DNA from: Bacillota bacterium
GTDB taxonomy: Bacteria > Bacillota > Clostridia > Acetivibrionales > DTU013
Assembly (NCBI GenBank): GCA_023433505.1
Contig: JAEZCO010000021.1
Span: forward strand, 1 to 64,000
DNA: 64,000 nt
Reading direction: 5' to 3'
The notes under the pieces are model-generated. The model worked only from the letters and a program-made list of their open reading frames with translations. It was not told where the DNA came from and ran no database searches. Shown here one piece after another: positions 1 through 8,233 of the stretch. A program made the translations under genes and the position numbers. Numbering within the stretch: position 1 is the stretch's first letter; the number at the start of each line of letters is the position of its first letter.

Positions 1-129
1 GCCTTCCAAAAATCGTAGGATTGTTAATTCGGCTATATTTTCCCATGGTCTAAGTGCATTTTACGGAAACTCAAGGAGAATAATATAAAGGACTGCAGGC
101 TTTACCCCACAATCCCGGCATTCTGAAAT
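1..129. other. Intergenic sequence downstream of ilvB
   Basis: This short stretch follows the stop codon of the acetolactate synthase gene. I see no coding frame of note and no hairpin followed by a T-run, so the ilvB transcript end is not resolved inside the window. Confidence 0.5.
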
Positions 130-1797
130 TTACTCCTCAATCAGCTCATCAATGGCGGCACCCGGCGGCACAATGGGAAACACCTTGTCGTCCCTGTCGA
201 TTTCGAAATTGATGAGCACCGGTCTGTCCTTTGATGCCAGGGCTTTCTTCAGGGCCTCGTCTACTTCCTCCGGTTTGGTAACATTGATGCCGATGGCTCC
301 AAAGGCCTCCGCCAGAGCGACAAAATTGGTCCCGCGGTCAATGGTTGTCGCCGAAAATCTTCCGTCATAGAAAAGCTCTTGCCACTGTCTTACCATACCG
401 AGGACATGATTGTTCAAAATAGCGATGATGATGGGTATCTTGTACTCAACGGCTGTGGCGATCTCGGTGCAGTTCATGCGGAAGCTGCCGTCACCCGCCA
501 CATTGATCACCTTCTTGTCAGGCCTGCCGATCTGGGCGCCGATACATGCGCCAAGGCCATAGCCCATTGTGCCCAACCCCCCTGAGGAGATGAACTGTCT
601 TGGTGAAGTATATTTATAAAACTGGGCGGCCCATAGCTGGTTTTGGCCGACTTCCGTGGTGATCAGCGCTTCGCCTTGGGTCATTTCATAAATTCTTTCA
701 ACGACATAATGGGGCTTCAGTGAGCCTTCGCCGGAATATTTCAGCGGGTACATCTGCTTCCATTCGATAATTTTCCGGGCCCATGGATTGTCCGGGCGCT
801 TCTCCACCTTTGTATTCAAAAGCCTGAGTATTTTCTTTACATTCCCCACCAGGGGGTGATTGACAGAAATATTCTTGTTGATTTCCGCCGGGTCAATGTC
901 AATATGCATAATGGCCGCATTTGGAGCAAAACGCTTGACATTGCTTATGACCCTGTCGCTGAACCTTGCGCCAATGGCAATCAAGAGATCCGCTTCGGAT
1001 ACCGCCATGTTGGAGGTCCTTGTCCCATGCATGCCCAAAAGCCCCGTAAAAAGCTCATGGGTGCCCGGAAAGGAACCAAGGCCCATCAAGGTTGAAGAAA
1101 CAGGTATCCTGGCTTTTTCAGCCAATGCCACCAACTCTTCATTGGCCCCGGATATGGAAACCCCGCCTCCGGACAGAATGACAGGCCTTACCGACCTATT
1201 AATGATTTCCGCCGCCCCGGCCACTTCGCTTTCACTCGCCCCCATGGGAGCTGCTTGCGGCTTTACGGGCTCTTTCCTCTCATAGTCGGTAACAGCGGCG
1301 GTAACATCCTTGCAGATATCGATGAGCACGGGACCCGGCCTGCCCTCTCTCGCTATCCGGAAGGCCTCCCGTACGATACCGGCAAGCTTTGTGACATCCT
1401 TGACGATATAGTTGTGTTTTGTTATTGGCATGGTAATGCCGGTGATATCCACCTCCTGGAAGGAATCCTTCCCGAGAAGGGCAGTCGAAACCTGTCCGGT
1501 GATGGCTACCATAGGCACGGAGTCCATATACGCAGTAGCTATTCCCGTAACCAGATTTGTGGCTCCCGGGCCTGAGGTAGCTATACATACGCCGGTCTTG
1601 CCCGTAGCCCGTGCGTATCCGTCGGCCGCATGGGATGCCCCCTGTTCATGGGAGGTCAGGATATGCCGGATCTCATTTCTTGCTTTGTAAAGAGCGTCAT
1701 ATATATTTAATACGGCGCCGCCGGGAAACCCGAATACGGTGTCTACACCCTGTTCCTTCAGGCACTCGATTAAAATATCGGAGCCATTCAGTTTCAT
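130..1797 (-). CDS. ilvB: Acetolactate synthase, catalytic subunit (biosynthetic type)
   Basis: This 555-residue ThDP- and FAD-dependent cytoplasmic enzyme condenses two pyruvates to acetolactate, or pyruvate with 2-oxobutyrate, as the first common step of valine/leucine/isoleucine synthesis. Visible hallmarks are the ThDP-activating glutamate E51 in SHEQGA, the SGPGATN segment near residues 75-81, and the ThDP/Mg motif GDGS (435-438) ending in NN (462-463). Length is normal for the family. The ATG follows GGGAGG at a 9-base distance. The gene lies 136 bases after ilvD on the same strand, so the two form a branched-chain amino acid pair. No regulatory subunit (ilvN) or ilvC is next to it here. 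A palindromic repeat copy occupies the ilvD-ilvB gap. Confidence 0.95.
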   Translation of the reverse strand: MKLNGSDILIECLKEQGVDTVFGFPGGAVLNIYDALYKARNEIRHILTSHEQGASHAADGYARATGKTGVCIATSGPGATNLVTGIATAYMDSVPMVAITGQVSTALLGKDSFQEVDITGITMPITKHNYIVKDVTKLAGIVREAFRIAREGRPGPVLIDICKDVTAAVTDYERKEPVKPQAAPMGASESEVAGAAEIINRSVRPVILSGGGVSISGANEELVALAEKARIPVSSTLMGLGSFPGTHELFTGLLGMHGTRTSNMAVSEADLLIAIGARFSDRVISNVKRFAPNAAIMHIDIDPAEINKNISVNHPLVGNVKKILRLLNTKVEKRPDNPWARKIIEWKQMYPLKYSGEGSLKPHYVVERIYEMTQGEALITTEVGQNQLWAAQFYKYTSPRQFISSGGLGTMGYGLGACIGAQIGRPDKKVINVAGDGSFRMNCTEIATAVEYKIPIIIAILNNHVLGMVRQWQELFYDGRFSATTIDRGTNFVALAEAFGAIGINVTKPEEVDEALKKALASKDRPVLINFEIDRDDKVFPIVPPGAAIDELIEE

Positions 1798-1823
1798 AAT
1801 AATATACCTCCCTTTCGTTTAGG

Positions 1824-1920
1824 AGTACTGAAAATATTCTTCCCGTTTTTCTGAAAATGCGATCAGCAATAGAATGCGTTTTCAGAAACGCATACGGAAA
1901 GTTATATTTTCATCAGTACT
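1824..1920. repeat. ~97 bp inverted-repeat element, copy A
   Basis: The left end AGTACTGAAAATAT pairs with the right end ATATTTTCATCAGTACT, and inner arms CTGAAAATGC and GCGTTTTCAG pair as well, so the whole element can fold back. It fills most of the ilvD-ilvB gap. Related copies lie at 22152-22249 and 22343-22440. It has no coding content, and its size and terminal inverted repeats suggest a MITE-like or REP-like element. The family name is unknown to me. Confidence 0.7.
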
Positions 1921-1933
1921 TAATTCAAGTGCC

Positions 1934-3592
1934 TTATACCAAAATGGCTCCGGTGCTGGCCGAAGACACAAGCCTGGCATATCTGCCGAGGTAGCCTTTG
2001 GTAATTCTCGGCTCCGGCGCAGTCCACGTCTCCATTCTCCGTGCGATTTCCTCATCGGATACCTCAACATTCAGTTTCCCGGAGTGGATATCAATGCTTA
2101 CGATATCTCCTTCCCTGACGGCTGCAATCGGCCCGCCTTCCATGGCTTCAGGCGACACATGGCCGATGGATGCACCCCGGGAGGCTCCGGAGAACCTTCC
2201 GTCGGTGATAAGCGCCACTTCCTTGTCCATTCCCATCCCGGCAATGGCAGAAGTAGGCCCCAGCATTTCCCTCATCCCGGGACCGCCTTTGGGACCTTCG
2301 TAGCGGATGATAACCACGTCGCCCTTATGAATATCCCCACCGTAGATGGCTTTAATCGCATCGTCTTCAGAATCAAACACCCTGGCCGGGCCTTTATGCA
2401 CAAGCATTTCGGCAGCTACCGCAGAACGCTTGACTACGGCGCCGTCGGGAGCAATATTGCCTTTAAGAATCGCTATGCCGCCGGTCTTGCTGTAGGGGTT
2501 GTCGATACTGCGGATGACTTCCCTGTCCTTCACTTTTGCGTCTTGAATGTTTTCACCGACTGTTTTGCCGGTAACCGTCATAAGGTCAAGATGCAGCAAT
2601 TCCTTCTGTGACAGCTCCTTCATCACCGCCTGGACTCCGCCTGCCGCATAAAGATCCTGGATATGGTGGTGTCCCGCAGGCGCAAGCTTGCACAGGTTGG
2701 GTACCTTGCTGCTGATATCGTTGATGATGTCAAGATTGATTTCCACGCCGACTTCATTGGCGATGGCGGGGAGATGCAGTACGGAATTGGTGGAGCATCC
2801 GAGAGCCATATCAACGGTCAGTGCGTTTTCAAAGGTTCTTGCATTTAATATATCGGAAGGCTTGATATCCTTTTCCACCAGCGCCATCACTTTCATGCCG
2901 GCATATTTGGCAAGCCTTATTCTCTCAGCATATACGGCAGGTATTGTTCCGTTGCCGGGCAATCCCATCCCCAGAACCTCCGTAAGGCAGTTCATGGAGT
3001 TGGCGGTAAACATTCCCGAACATGAGCCGCAGCCGGGACATGCATGGTCCTCAAAGTCCGCCACTTCCTCTTCCGTCAGCTTGCCCGCTTTACAGGCGCC
3101 TACCGCTTCAAACATGCTGTTCAGGTCAAGCTGCCTTCCGTCGCGGTTAAGGGAAAGCATGGGACCGCCGCTGACAACCACCGCCGGGACATTGATCCGG
3201 GCCGCGGCCATCAGCATACCGGGTACGATTTTGTCGCAATTGGGGATGAACACCATGCCGTCAAAGCTGTGGGCCAGTCCCATTGCCTCGCAGGAATCGG
3301 CAATGAGCTCCCGGGTGGCAAGGGAATACTTCATCCCGATATGTCCCATGGCGATACCGTCACAGACGCCGATGGCGCCAAATTCCACAGGAGTTCCGCC
3401 AGCCATCCGTATACCGGCTTTTACTGCCTCGGTGATCTTGTCCAGGTGAATATGTCCGGGAATAATTTCGCTTTTTGAATTGGCAACACCAATCAGAGGC
3501 CTGCTTATTTCTTCGTCGGTGTAGCCCATGGCTTTGAACAAAGCTCTGTGGGGCGCTTTTTCAACGCCTTTTTTTACTATATCGCTTTTCAT
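1934..3592 (-). CDS. ilvD: Dihydroxyacid dehydratase
   Basis: This Fe-S cluster enzyme of the IlvD/Edd family dehydrates 2,3-dihydroxy-isovalerate or -methylvalerate to the 2-oxo acids of branched-chain amino acid synthesis. Cluster and family signatures are visible: the CDKIVPGML segment, and CPGCGSCSGMFTANSMNCL in the first half of the protein. The chosen ATG at 3592 gives MKSDIVKKG and has AGGGAGG seven bases upstream. A longer reading frame to 3616 lacks a ribosome site. Length is about 552 residues, normal for the family. The gene is first of the ilvD-ilvB pair, with a plausible promoter at 3722-3750. Confidence 0.95.
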   Translation of the reverse strand: MKSDIVKKGVEKAPHRALFKAMGYTDEEISRPLIGVANSKSEIIPGHIHLDKITEAVKAGIRMAGGTPVEFGAIGVCDGIAMGHIGMKYSLATRELIADSCEAMGLAHSFDGMVFIPNCDKIVPGMLMAAARINVPAVVVSGGPMLSLNRDGRQLDLNSMFEAVGACKAGKLTEEEVADFEDHACPGCGSCSGMFTANSMNCLTEVLGMGLPGNGTIPAVYAERIRLAKYAGMKVMALVEKDIKPSDILNARTFENALTVDMALGCSTNSVLHLPAIANEVGVEINLDIINDISSKVPNLCKLAPAGHHHIQDLYAAGGVQAVMKELSQKELLHLDLMTVTGKTVGENIQDAKVKDREVIRSIDNPYSKTGGIAILKGNIAPDGAVVKRSAVAAEMLVHKGPARVFDSEDDAIKAIYGGDIHKGDVVIIRYEGPKGGPGMREMLGPTSAIAGMGMDKEVALITDGRFSGASRGASIGHVSPEAMEGGPIAAVREGDIVSIDIHSGKLNVEVSDEEIARRMETWTAPEPRITKGYLGRYARLVSSASTGAILV

Positions 3593-3691
3593 TATACAAC
3601 CTCCCTGAGAAATCATCTATCCGTTATCTGCCGCTTGCGGCTGCCGGCTCACCGGTCCCTGCAAGTGACAAAGCCGTTTGCATGCAATTAT

Positions 3692-3708
3692 AGCCGGGAG
3701 ACCCGGCT
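3692..3708 (-). other. Leader hairpin of ilvD transcript
   Basis: AGCCGGG and CCCGGCT form a 7 bp stem with a 3-base loop, between the predicted promoter and the ilvD start. It has no T-run, so it is not a terminator as it stands. I do not see T-box landmarks (a specifier loop and the conserved TGGNACC antiterminator bulge), so a regulatory role is only possible. Confidence 0.35.
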
Positions 3709-3721
3709 ACTTTTATTAAAC

Positions 3722-3750
3722 ATTTTACTACTTTTGAAGTTGTATTGCAA
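3722..3750 (-). promoter_or_regulatory. Predicted sigma-A promoter of ilvD
   Basis: Read on the minus strand, TTGCAA (3745-3750) is followed after 17 bases by TAAAAT (3722-3727). The spacing is ideal and the site lies 130 bases before the ilvD start, leaving a leader that contains a small hairpin. Confidence 0.55.
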
Positions 3751-3797
3751 AGCATTGCTGAAAAAAAATCGAAAGCGTTAATTTTTCAGGCAGGACT

Positions 3798-4994
3798 TCA
3801 TTTTATTCGTGAAGCGCAGGTATCCTGCAGCCATCCCGTCCCGCTGTTTCTGATCCTCTCAAAGGCTTCGCGGAGCCTTTCATCCGATACCGTAAGAGAT
3901 ATTCTGAAAAAGCCTTCGCCCTGATCTCCGTATCCGGCGCCCGGGGCTACCACAACCCCGCACTTTTCAAGCAGGAAATCTGCAAAATCCAAGGAGTCCA
4001 AGGCTCCCGGCACTTCAGCCCATATGTAGAAGGCCCCTTTTGCCCTTACATATTTCCACCCCATACTATCCAGAAAAGCAAAAGTTTCCTGTCTTCTGCG
4101 GTCATAAAGCTCCACCATCCGCCGGGTAAAATCGTCCCCTTTGTTTAATGCTTCAATTCCTGCCATCTGGACTGCAGTAAATGCGCCTGAATCAATATTG
4201 TGTTTCATTTTTTTCAGCTTTGTAATGGCGTCCCTGTTCCCCACTGCATAGCCAAGCCTCCAGCCTGTCATGTTATAGGATTTGGACAGCGTATGAAACT
4301 CCACCGCGGTATCCATGGCGCCTTCAGCCTGTAGAAGGCTGGGAGCGGTAATTCCGTCATAGGTGAATTCGGAATAGGCATTGTCGTTGCAGACAAGGAT
4401 TTCGTACTTTCTCCCCAGGTCCACGGTCCTTTGATAAAACTCCAGGTCCGCCACAGTCCCGGTAGGATTGTTGGGATAGTTGACAAACAATATTTTTGCC
4501 CGCCGCAGCACCTCCTCCGGAATAATGGAAAAGTCGGGCAGATAGTTGTTCTCGGGTCTTAATGGCATGGGATAGGCAATTCCGCCGGTTATGGCCGTGG
4601 CCAGCTTGTATACGGGATACTGCGGATCAGGCACCAGAGTAAAGTCACCGTCGTTGACCAGTGCGGCGAAAATATGTGCGATGCCCTCCTTGGACCCCAG
4701 CAGCGTAAGAATTTCTTCTTCAGGGTCAAGGGATAGCCCGAATCTTCTCCGGTAATAGCCGGCAACGGCCTCCCTGAATTCCAGGCAGCCGTCGTATTCG
4801 GGATATTGGTGGTATACCGGATTTTTTACCGCTTCAATCATCTTATCGACGATAAAAGCAGGCGTGGGCATATCCGGATCTCCTATAGCCAGATTGATTA
4901 CGTCAATTCCTTTTTCCTGCGCAAGCTTGATTTTTCTTTCGATTTCTACAAACAAATAAGGTGGGGCATTATCCAATCTTCTTGCCTGTTTCAT
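3798..4994 (-). CDS. PLP aminotransferase, LL-diaminopimelate aminotransferase-like
   Basis: This 398-residue fold-type I aminotransferase of the aspartate aminotransferase superfamily carries the Schiff-base lysine K238 in the TLSKSYNMTGWR segment, plus VNYPNNPTG (about 171-179) and the cofactor-binding DNAYSEF region. The N-terminal sequence NLAIGDPD and the overall layout resemble DapL-type enzymes, which transfer an amino group to tetrahydrodipicolinate in lysine and peptidoglycan-precursor synthesis. Alanine or other amino acid aminotransferase activity is the main alternative. The ATG is preceded by AGGAGGTG. It lies 92 bases after cvpA on the same strand and may be the last gene of the DUF5711-cvpA unit. 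Confidence 0.8.
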   Translation of the reverse strand: MKQARRLDNAPPYLFVEIERKIKLAQEKGIDVINLAIGDPDMPTPAFIVDKMIEAVKNPVYHQYPEYDGCLEFREAVAGYYRRRFGLSLDPEEEILTLLGSKEGIAHIFAALVNDGDFTLVPDPQYPVYKLATAITGGIAYPMPLRPENNYLPDFSIIPEEVLRRAKILFVNYPNNPTGTVADLEFYQRTVDLGRKYEILVCNDNAYSEFTYDGITAPSLLQAEGAMDTAVEFHTLSKSYNMTGWRLGYAVGNRDAITKLKKMKHNIDSGAFTAVQMAGIEALNKGDDFTRRMVELYDRRRQETFAFLDSMGWKYVRAKGAFYIWAEVPGALDSLDFADFLLEKCGVVVAPGAGYGDQGEGFFRISLTVSDERLREAFERIRNSGTGWLQDTCASRIK

Positions 4995-5086
4995 TCACCT
5001 GACACCTCCTGAAGCTATTAAGTCTGCTGCCGCTCCTTGCGATGGCAACCGCAGTAGTAGTATATGACGGTCTTTTTTTAAAGATT

Positions 5087-5788
5087 CTATATAGGCTTGG
5101 GAAACATCCAGCTTACGAGGAAATTATTTTCGTAAAAGCCTTTGGCGAACATCGAAGCGTCTACATTTGAAAAGACGCTCTGAAATTGAGGCGAAGAATT
5201 GAACAGCAGCAATACCGCACACAGGATATACACAATCAAAATCCCTTCAACTGTACCAAATACAAATCCGCCGAACCTGTCAAACTGCTTCAGTACGGGA
5301 AGCTTAACCAGTCCCCGCAAAATCAGGCCTATGAGCATAAGACCGATACGTATGAGGATGAATACCAGGATCAGGCTCAGAATATTGATGATTACTTTGG
5401 TAATTTCATCACCGACGCTGTTCAATATGCCCTGTACATCCACAAAATCCCCGGGCTTCGGCATCCTGCCCGCAATGCCTTGCTTGAAAAAAGCAGGGAT
5501 GGAGAGTCCTCCCACCACGCTTTCAACCGAATTGCCGCCCATCTGTCCGCTTGCCGGAACTGCTGCCTGGTATCTGGCAACCAGATTATCCAGGATCGCT
5601 TTTTTGATATTTCCGTACAAAGGGGTACCGGCCAGATATTCTGCGGCAACCGGATATAATTTTATGGAAGCAATGATGGCGGCGAAAAATGAGGCTATTT
5701 TAAAAACAGAAAAGACAAACCCTCTGATAAGACCGATAATGGCAAATATACCTATAATCCCAATGACAGTATAGTCGCTCCAATTCAA
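5087..5788 (-). CDS. CvpA family inner-membrane protein
   Basis: This 233-residue integral membrane protein belongs to the CvpA/colicin V production family, whose biochemical role is poorly defined. The N-terminus (DYTVIGIIGIFAIIGLIRGFVFSVFK) and two further hydrophobic segments near residues 130-165 and 180-205 fit the four-helix family pattern. A longer polar loop (about 70-125) separates the first pair of helices from the second. The start is a TTG with GGAGG eight bases upstream. It begins 14 bases after the DUF5711 gene, so the two are cotranscribed. Confidence 0.8.
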   Translation of the reverse strand: MNWSDYTVIGIIGIFAIIGLIRGFVFSVFKIASFFAAIIASIKLYPVAAEYLAGTPLYGNIKKAILDNLVARYQAAVPASGQMGGNSVESVVGGLSIPAFFKQGIAGRMPKPGDFVDVQGILNSVGDEITKVIINILSLILVFILIRIGLMLIGLILRGLVKLPVLKQFDRFGGFVFGTVEGILIVYILCAVLLLFNSSPQFQSVFSNVDASMFAKGFYENNFLVSWMFPKPI

Positions 5789-5802
5789 AGAGGCTTCCTC
5801 CT

Positions 5803-6987
5803 TTATTTGATTTCCACAATGGCAATCTCTCTTTTTGTAACCACCGCCGCCTGTTGTTTGTTAAAAAAGAGCACCTCTGTAATATCTGATTTTGCAGTGT
5901 ATTGGCCTACGATTTTGCCTTTTTCCGTGAAAAAGCTTGCTTTCCGGCCGGTATTTACAGCGATAATCCCGCCTAAGGCGCTCATGTTCAGTACTTCACC
6001 TTCAAGTGGAGCGGACGCATACTCCTGGCCGGAGGCTGAAAAAACCTTAAGTTCACTGGTGTTTCCGCTGTTGACTGTCACAGCGATGCGTTTGCCGCCT
6101 GTGACGCATGCGCTGTCTATTCTTGTAAACTGCTTGTCCCACTTGATATTTCCGTCCTTATCCAGATACGCGATGGAATTATTGCCCGCGGCAAAGATGG
6201 AGTCGTCGCCGGTAAACCAGACAAAGGGATAGAGTCCTTCATTCTGAGGCATGCCTTTGGCTGCGGTTTCGACCCCGTTCATATCATAAAACTTGAAATA
6301 AGTATACGATTTTACATCGGATGCATTGATAAGGCCGATCACCATCAGCTTCCCTGATGGGGCTATTTTGGCGGTAACGGCAAAATCATTGGCGATAATG
6401 CTTTGCATAAGCTCAACGCCACGATTGTCGAATACCCTGACTTCTCCGTTATACAGCCTGGAGGCCGTCACCACCGTGACAAATCCGTCTTCATTGATTT
6501 CGGCATTCTGTATGTTTTCATCGATTTTTTCCTTCCAGCGGACGTTCTTCCCATTGATGACATAGACGTCTCGGCCTCCGATATCGACAACCAGCAAATC
6601 CTTGCCATTTGTCTTTATCAGCGGATTGTTCAAAGGCACATCCACAGACCACAGCTGATGGCCTTTTTTATCAAGGAGCCAGATGCCGTCCCGGCTGCAT
6701 TTTACGATATAATCCATATGTATGGCAAATATCGGATGCCCATTGGAGTCATAGGGTATCTCCGTTATGTCCGACGTCTCGTTAAATTGCTTCACTGAAT
6801 TATTTCCCGAGAACAGCTTCTGGATATCGATATTCCCAAGCTCAACGCCCTGGCTTTTCATGTACCCGAATGCTGCAATCGCAGCAATGGTGAGAAATAA
6901 TATGACTGCCATCAGTATACTGCTTCTCCTGCCGACAGGCTCTTCCGCCCGTTGTTCTTCAGGGTGAATCAATTTATGCCACCTCAA
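5803..6987 (-). CDS. DUF5711-like membrane-anchored beta-propeller protein
   Basis: This 394-residue protein has a short cytoplasmic N-terminus, one membrane helix (about residues 25-45) and a long extracytoplasmic part made of repeated blades of the form 'VxVIDxxGxxxW'. Examples are GIWLLDKKGHQLWSVD, VYVINGKNVRWKE and IAYLDKDGNIKWDK. This matches a PQQ-like or WD-like propeller, as in DUF5711 proteins of clostridia. No enzymatic residues are recognised, and function is unknown. Start is a TTG with AAAGGA five bases upstream. It is followed by cvpA after 14 bases, suggesting a joint envelope role. Confidence 0.65.
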   Translation of the reverse strand: MRWHKLIHPEEQRAEEPVGRRSSILMAVILFLTIAAIAAFGYMKSQGVELGNIDIQKLFSGNNSVKQFNETSDITEIPYDSNGHPIFAIHMDYIVKCSRDGIWLLDKKGHQLWSVDVPLNNPLIKTNGKDLLVVDIGGRDVYVINGKNVRWKEKIDENIQNAEINEDGFVTVVTASRLYNGEVRVFDNRGVELMQSIIANDFAVTAKIAPSGKLMVIGLINASDVKSYTYFKFYDMNGVETAAKGMPQNEGLYPFVWFTGDDSIFAAGNNSIAYLDKDGNIKWDKQFTRIDSACVTGGKRIAVTVNSGNTSELKVFSASGQEYASAPLEGEVLNMSALGGIIAVNTGRKASFFTEKGKIVGQYTAKSDITEVLFFNKQQAAVVTKREIAIVEIK

Positions 6988-7037
6988 TTTTATCCTTTGT
7001 TCATTGCCGTCACACCATGATTGATGAATTCATGATG

Positions 7038-7057
7038 ATTATACCATAGAAATGGTA
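7038..7057 (-). promoter_or_regulatory. Extended -10 promoter with overlapping palindrome
   Basis: On the minus strand TGGTATAAT is a good extended -10 element (TATAAT at 7038-7043), about 50 bases before the DUF5711 start. It overlaps an inverted repeat TACCAT-AGAA-ATGGTA (7042-7057), which could be a repressor site. No convincing -35 is visible. Confidence 0.4.
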
Positions 7058-7069
7058 ACGGAGGAAATA

Positions 7070-8122
7070 TTATTTCTTTCGCCTGATACCTGCAAGGCTG
7101 GCAGGAATAAGCCTCAACCCGGAAAGCAATATGGAAAATACCATGAAAAGACCTATATAGCCAAAGATGGGATAAATACCGCTGATCAGGTTTGAAAAGC
7201 CAAGAGTGGAAACCGGCACTGCCGCGGCACACATAATTACCGTCAGTACAGGTTTGCTGACTTTTATTTTGCTGCCTATGCGGTCCACAAAACAGAACCC
7301 CGACGTTACGGAGGATAGAAGCATGGCAAGCCACAGAATAATTGCGTAAAGAGCACTCAGGATATTACTGTAATCACCCAGGATTCCCAGCACAGGAAGC
7401 TCATTTTCGACAAAGGCAGGGTTGTAGAAATACAAAGCGGAATTTAAAATAAAAGCGACAATGCACAGAAGTACTCCTCCCAGAATCCCTCCGATCCTGC
7501 CGGTCCTTTTTGTTTTAAGGTAGGGCAGCAGGCTGCTCATAACAACGACGGACATCAGGCTGTTGTAGCTTACATAGATCAAAGCGGAGAAAAACCAGTT
7601 GTCCGTGGCATTCTTAATATAAGCAGCGGCATTGAAAACCGAAGTGTCCCTGCAAATGATGATGTAAAAGCCGGCAAATAGTATGCCCGCAATCAGTACC
7701 GGCGTTACAAAGGTACTTAATGCAACGATTCCCTTGATGCTGGTGAGAATGAAAACCATGCTGAGGAAACACATGATCAGCGCCGAACCCGCCTGGGGAA
7801 TGCCCAGCTTTTCGGTAAGCACCCTTCCGGAGCCGGCAATCATAATGCAGAAAAGGCAGAGCATAAAAAGGGTGACGGCGATTTCAATGATCCATCCGGC
7901 AAGCCATCCGAAGGCAGGAAAAACGAATTCATCATAACTCCTGATCCTGTCCTTGTATACCCTGTCCAGCACCAGATAACCGATAGCGGAAAAAAGAATC
8001 CCGGCTAAAACGATTCCATAAAAACCGCCTTCGTAATAAATCGAAAAGAACTGCAGGATCTCCTGTCCTGATGCAAAACCGGCCCCGATGATCGTAGCCA
8101 CATAGATGCTGGCCACCTTCAT
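7070..8122 (-). CDS. YkvI-type multi-pass membrane transporter
   Basis: This roughly 350-residue protein is almost entirely hydrophobic, with about ten membrane helices. It starts with MKVASIYVATIIGAGFASGQE, a glycine-rich first helix of the APC/NSS-like LeuT-fold superfamily and characteristic of YkvI family proteins. The substrate is not known. A longer frame to 8155 would begin inside the perfect terminator stem at 8156-8191, so I prefer the ATG at 8122. Its upstream GGAGG is 14 bases away, which is long. There is hardly room for a promoter after the terminator, so expression may rely on readthrough. Confidence 0.7.
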   Translation of the reverse strand: MKVASIYVATIIGAGFASGQEILQFFSIYYEGGFYGIVLAGILFSAIGYLVLDRVYKDRIRSYDEFVFPAFGWLAGWIIEIAVTLFMLCLFCIMIAGSGRVLTEKLGIPQAGSALIMCFLSMVFILTSIKGIVALSTFVTPVLIAGILFAGFYIIICRDTSVFNAAAYIKNATDNWFFSALIYVSYNSLMSVVVMSSLLPYLKTKRTGRIGGILGGVLLCIVAFILNSALYFYNPAFVENELPVLGILGDYSNILSALYAIILWLAMLLSSVTSGFCFVDRIGSKIKVSKPVLTVIMCAAAVPVSTLGFSNLISGIYPIFGYIGLFMVFSILLSGLRLIPASLAGIRRKK

Positions 8123-8152
8123 GATGTTTTTAGCTTCCTCCGACAAAAAAAA

Positions 8153-8195
8153 CAACCCCCGACATAGTTTTATATAATTCTATGTCGGGGGTGTT
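8153..8195 (-). terminator. Intrinsic terminator of the Gld-like operon
   Basis: CCCCCGACATAG (8156-8167) and CTATGTCGGGGG (8180-8191) form a perfect 12 bp stem with a 12-base loop. On the minus strand it is followed by TTGTTTTTTTT. It lies 43 bases after the DUF4340 stop codon and ends that operon. Confidence 0.9.
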
Positions 8196-8233
8196 TTATA
8201 AATGCTTACGCAGCTTCATTTTTCTATACTGCC

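Noticed and set aside
3768..3783. cre-like catabolite repression site (CGAAAGCGTTAAT)
   Set aside because: Three conserved positions of the cre consensus differ, and it lies upstream of the ilvD -35.
3593..3797. T-box or other riboswitch upstream of ilvD
   Set aside because: The leader is short, has only a 7 bp hairpin, and lacks a T-box bulge sequence and terminator.
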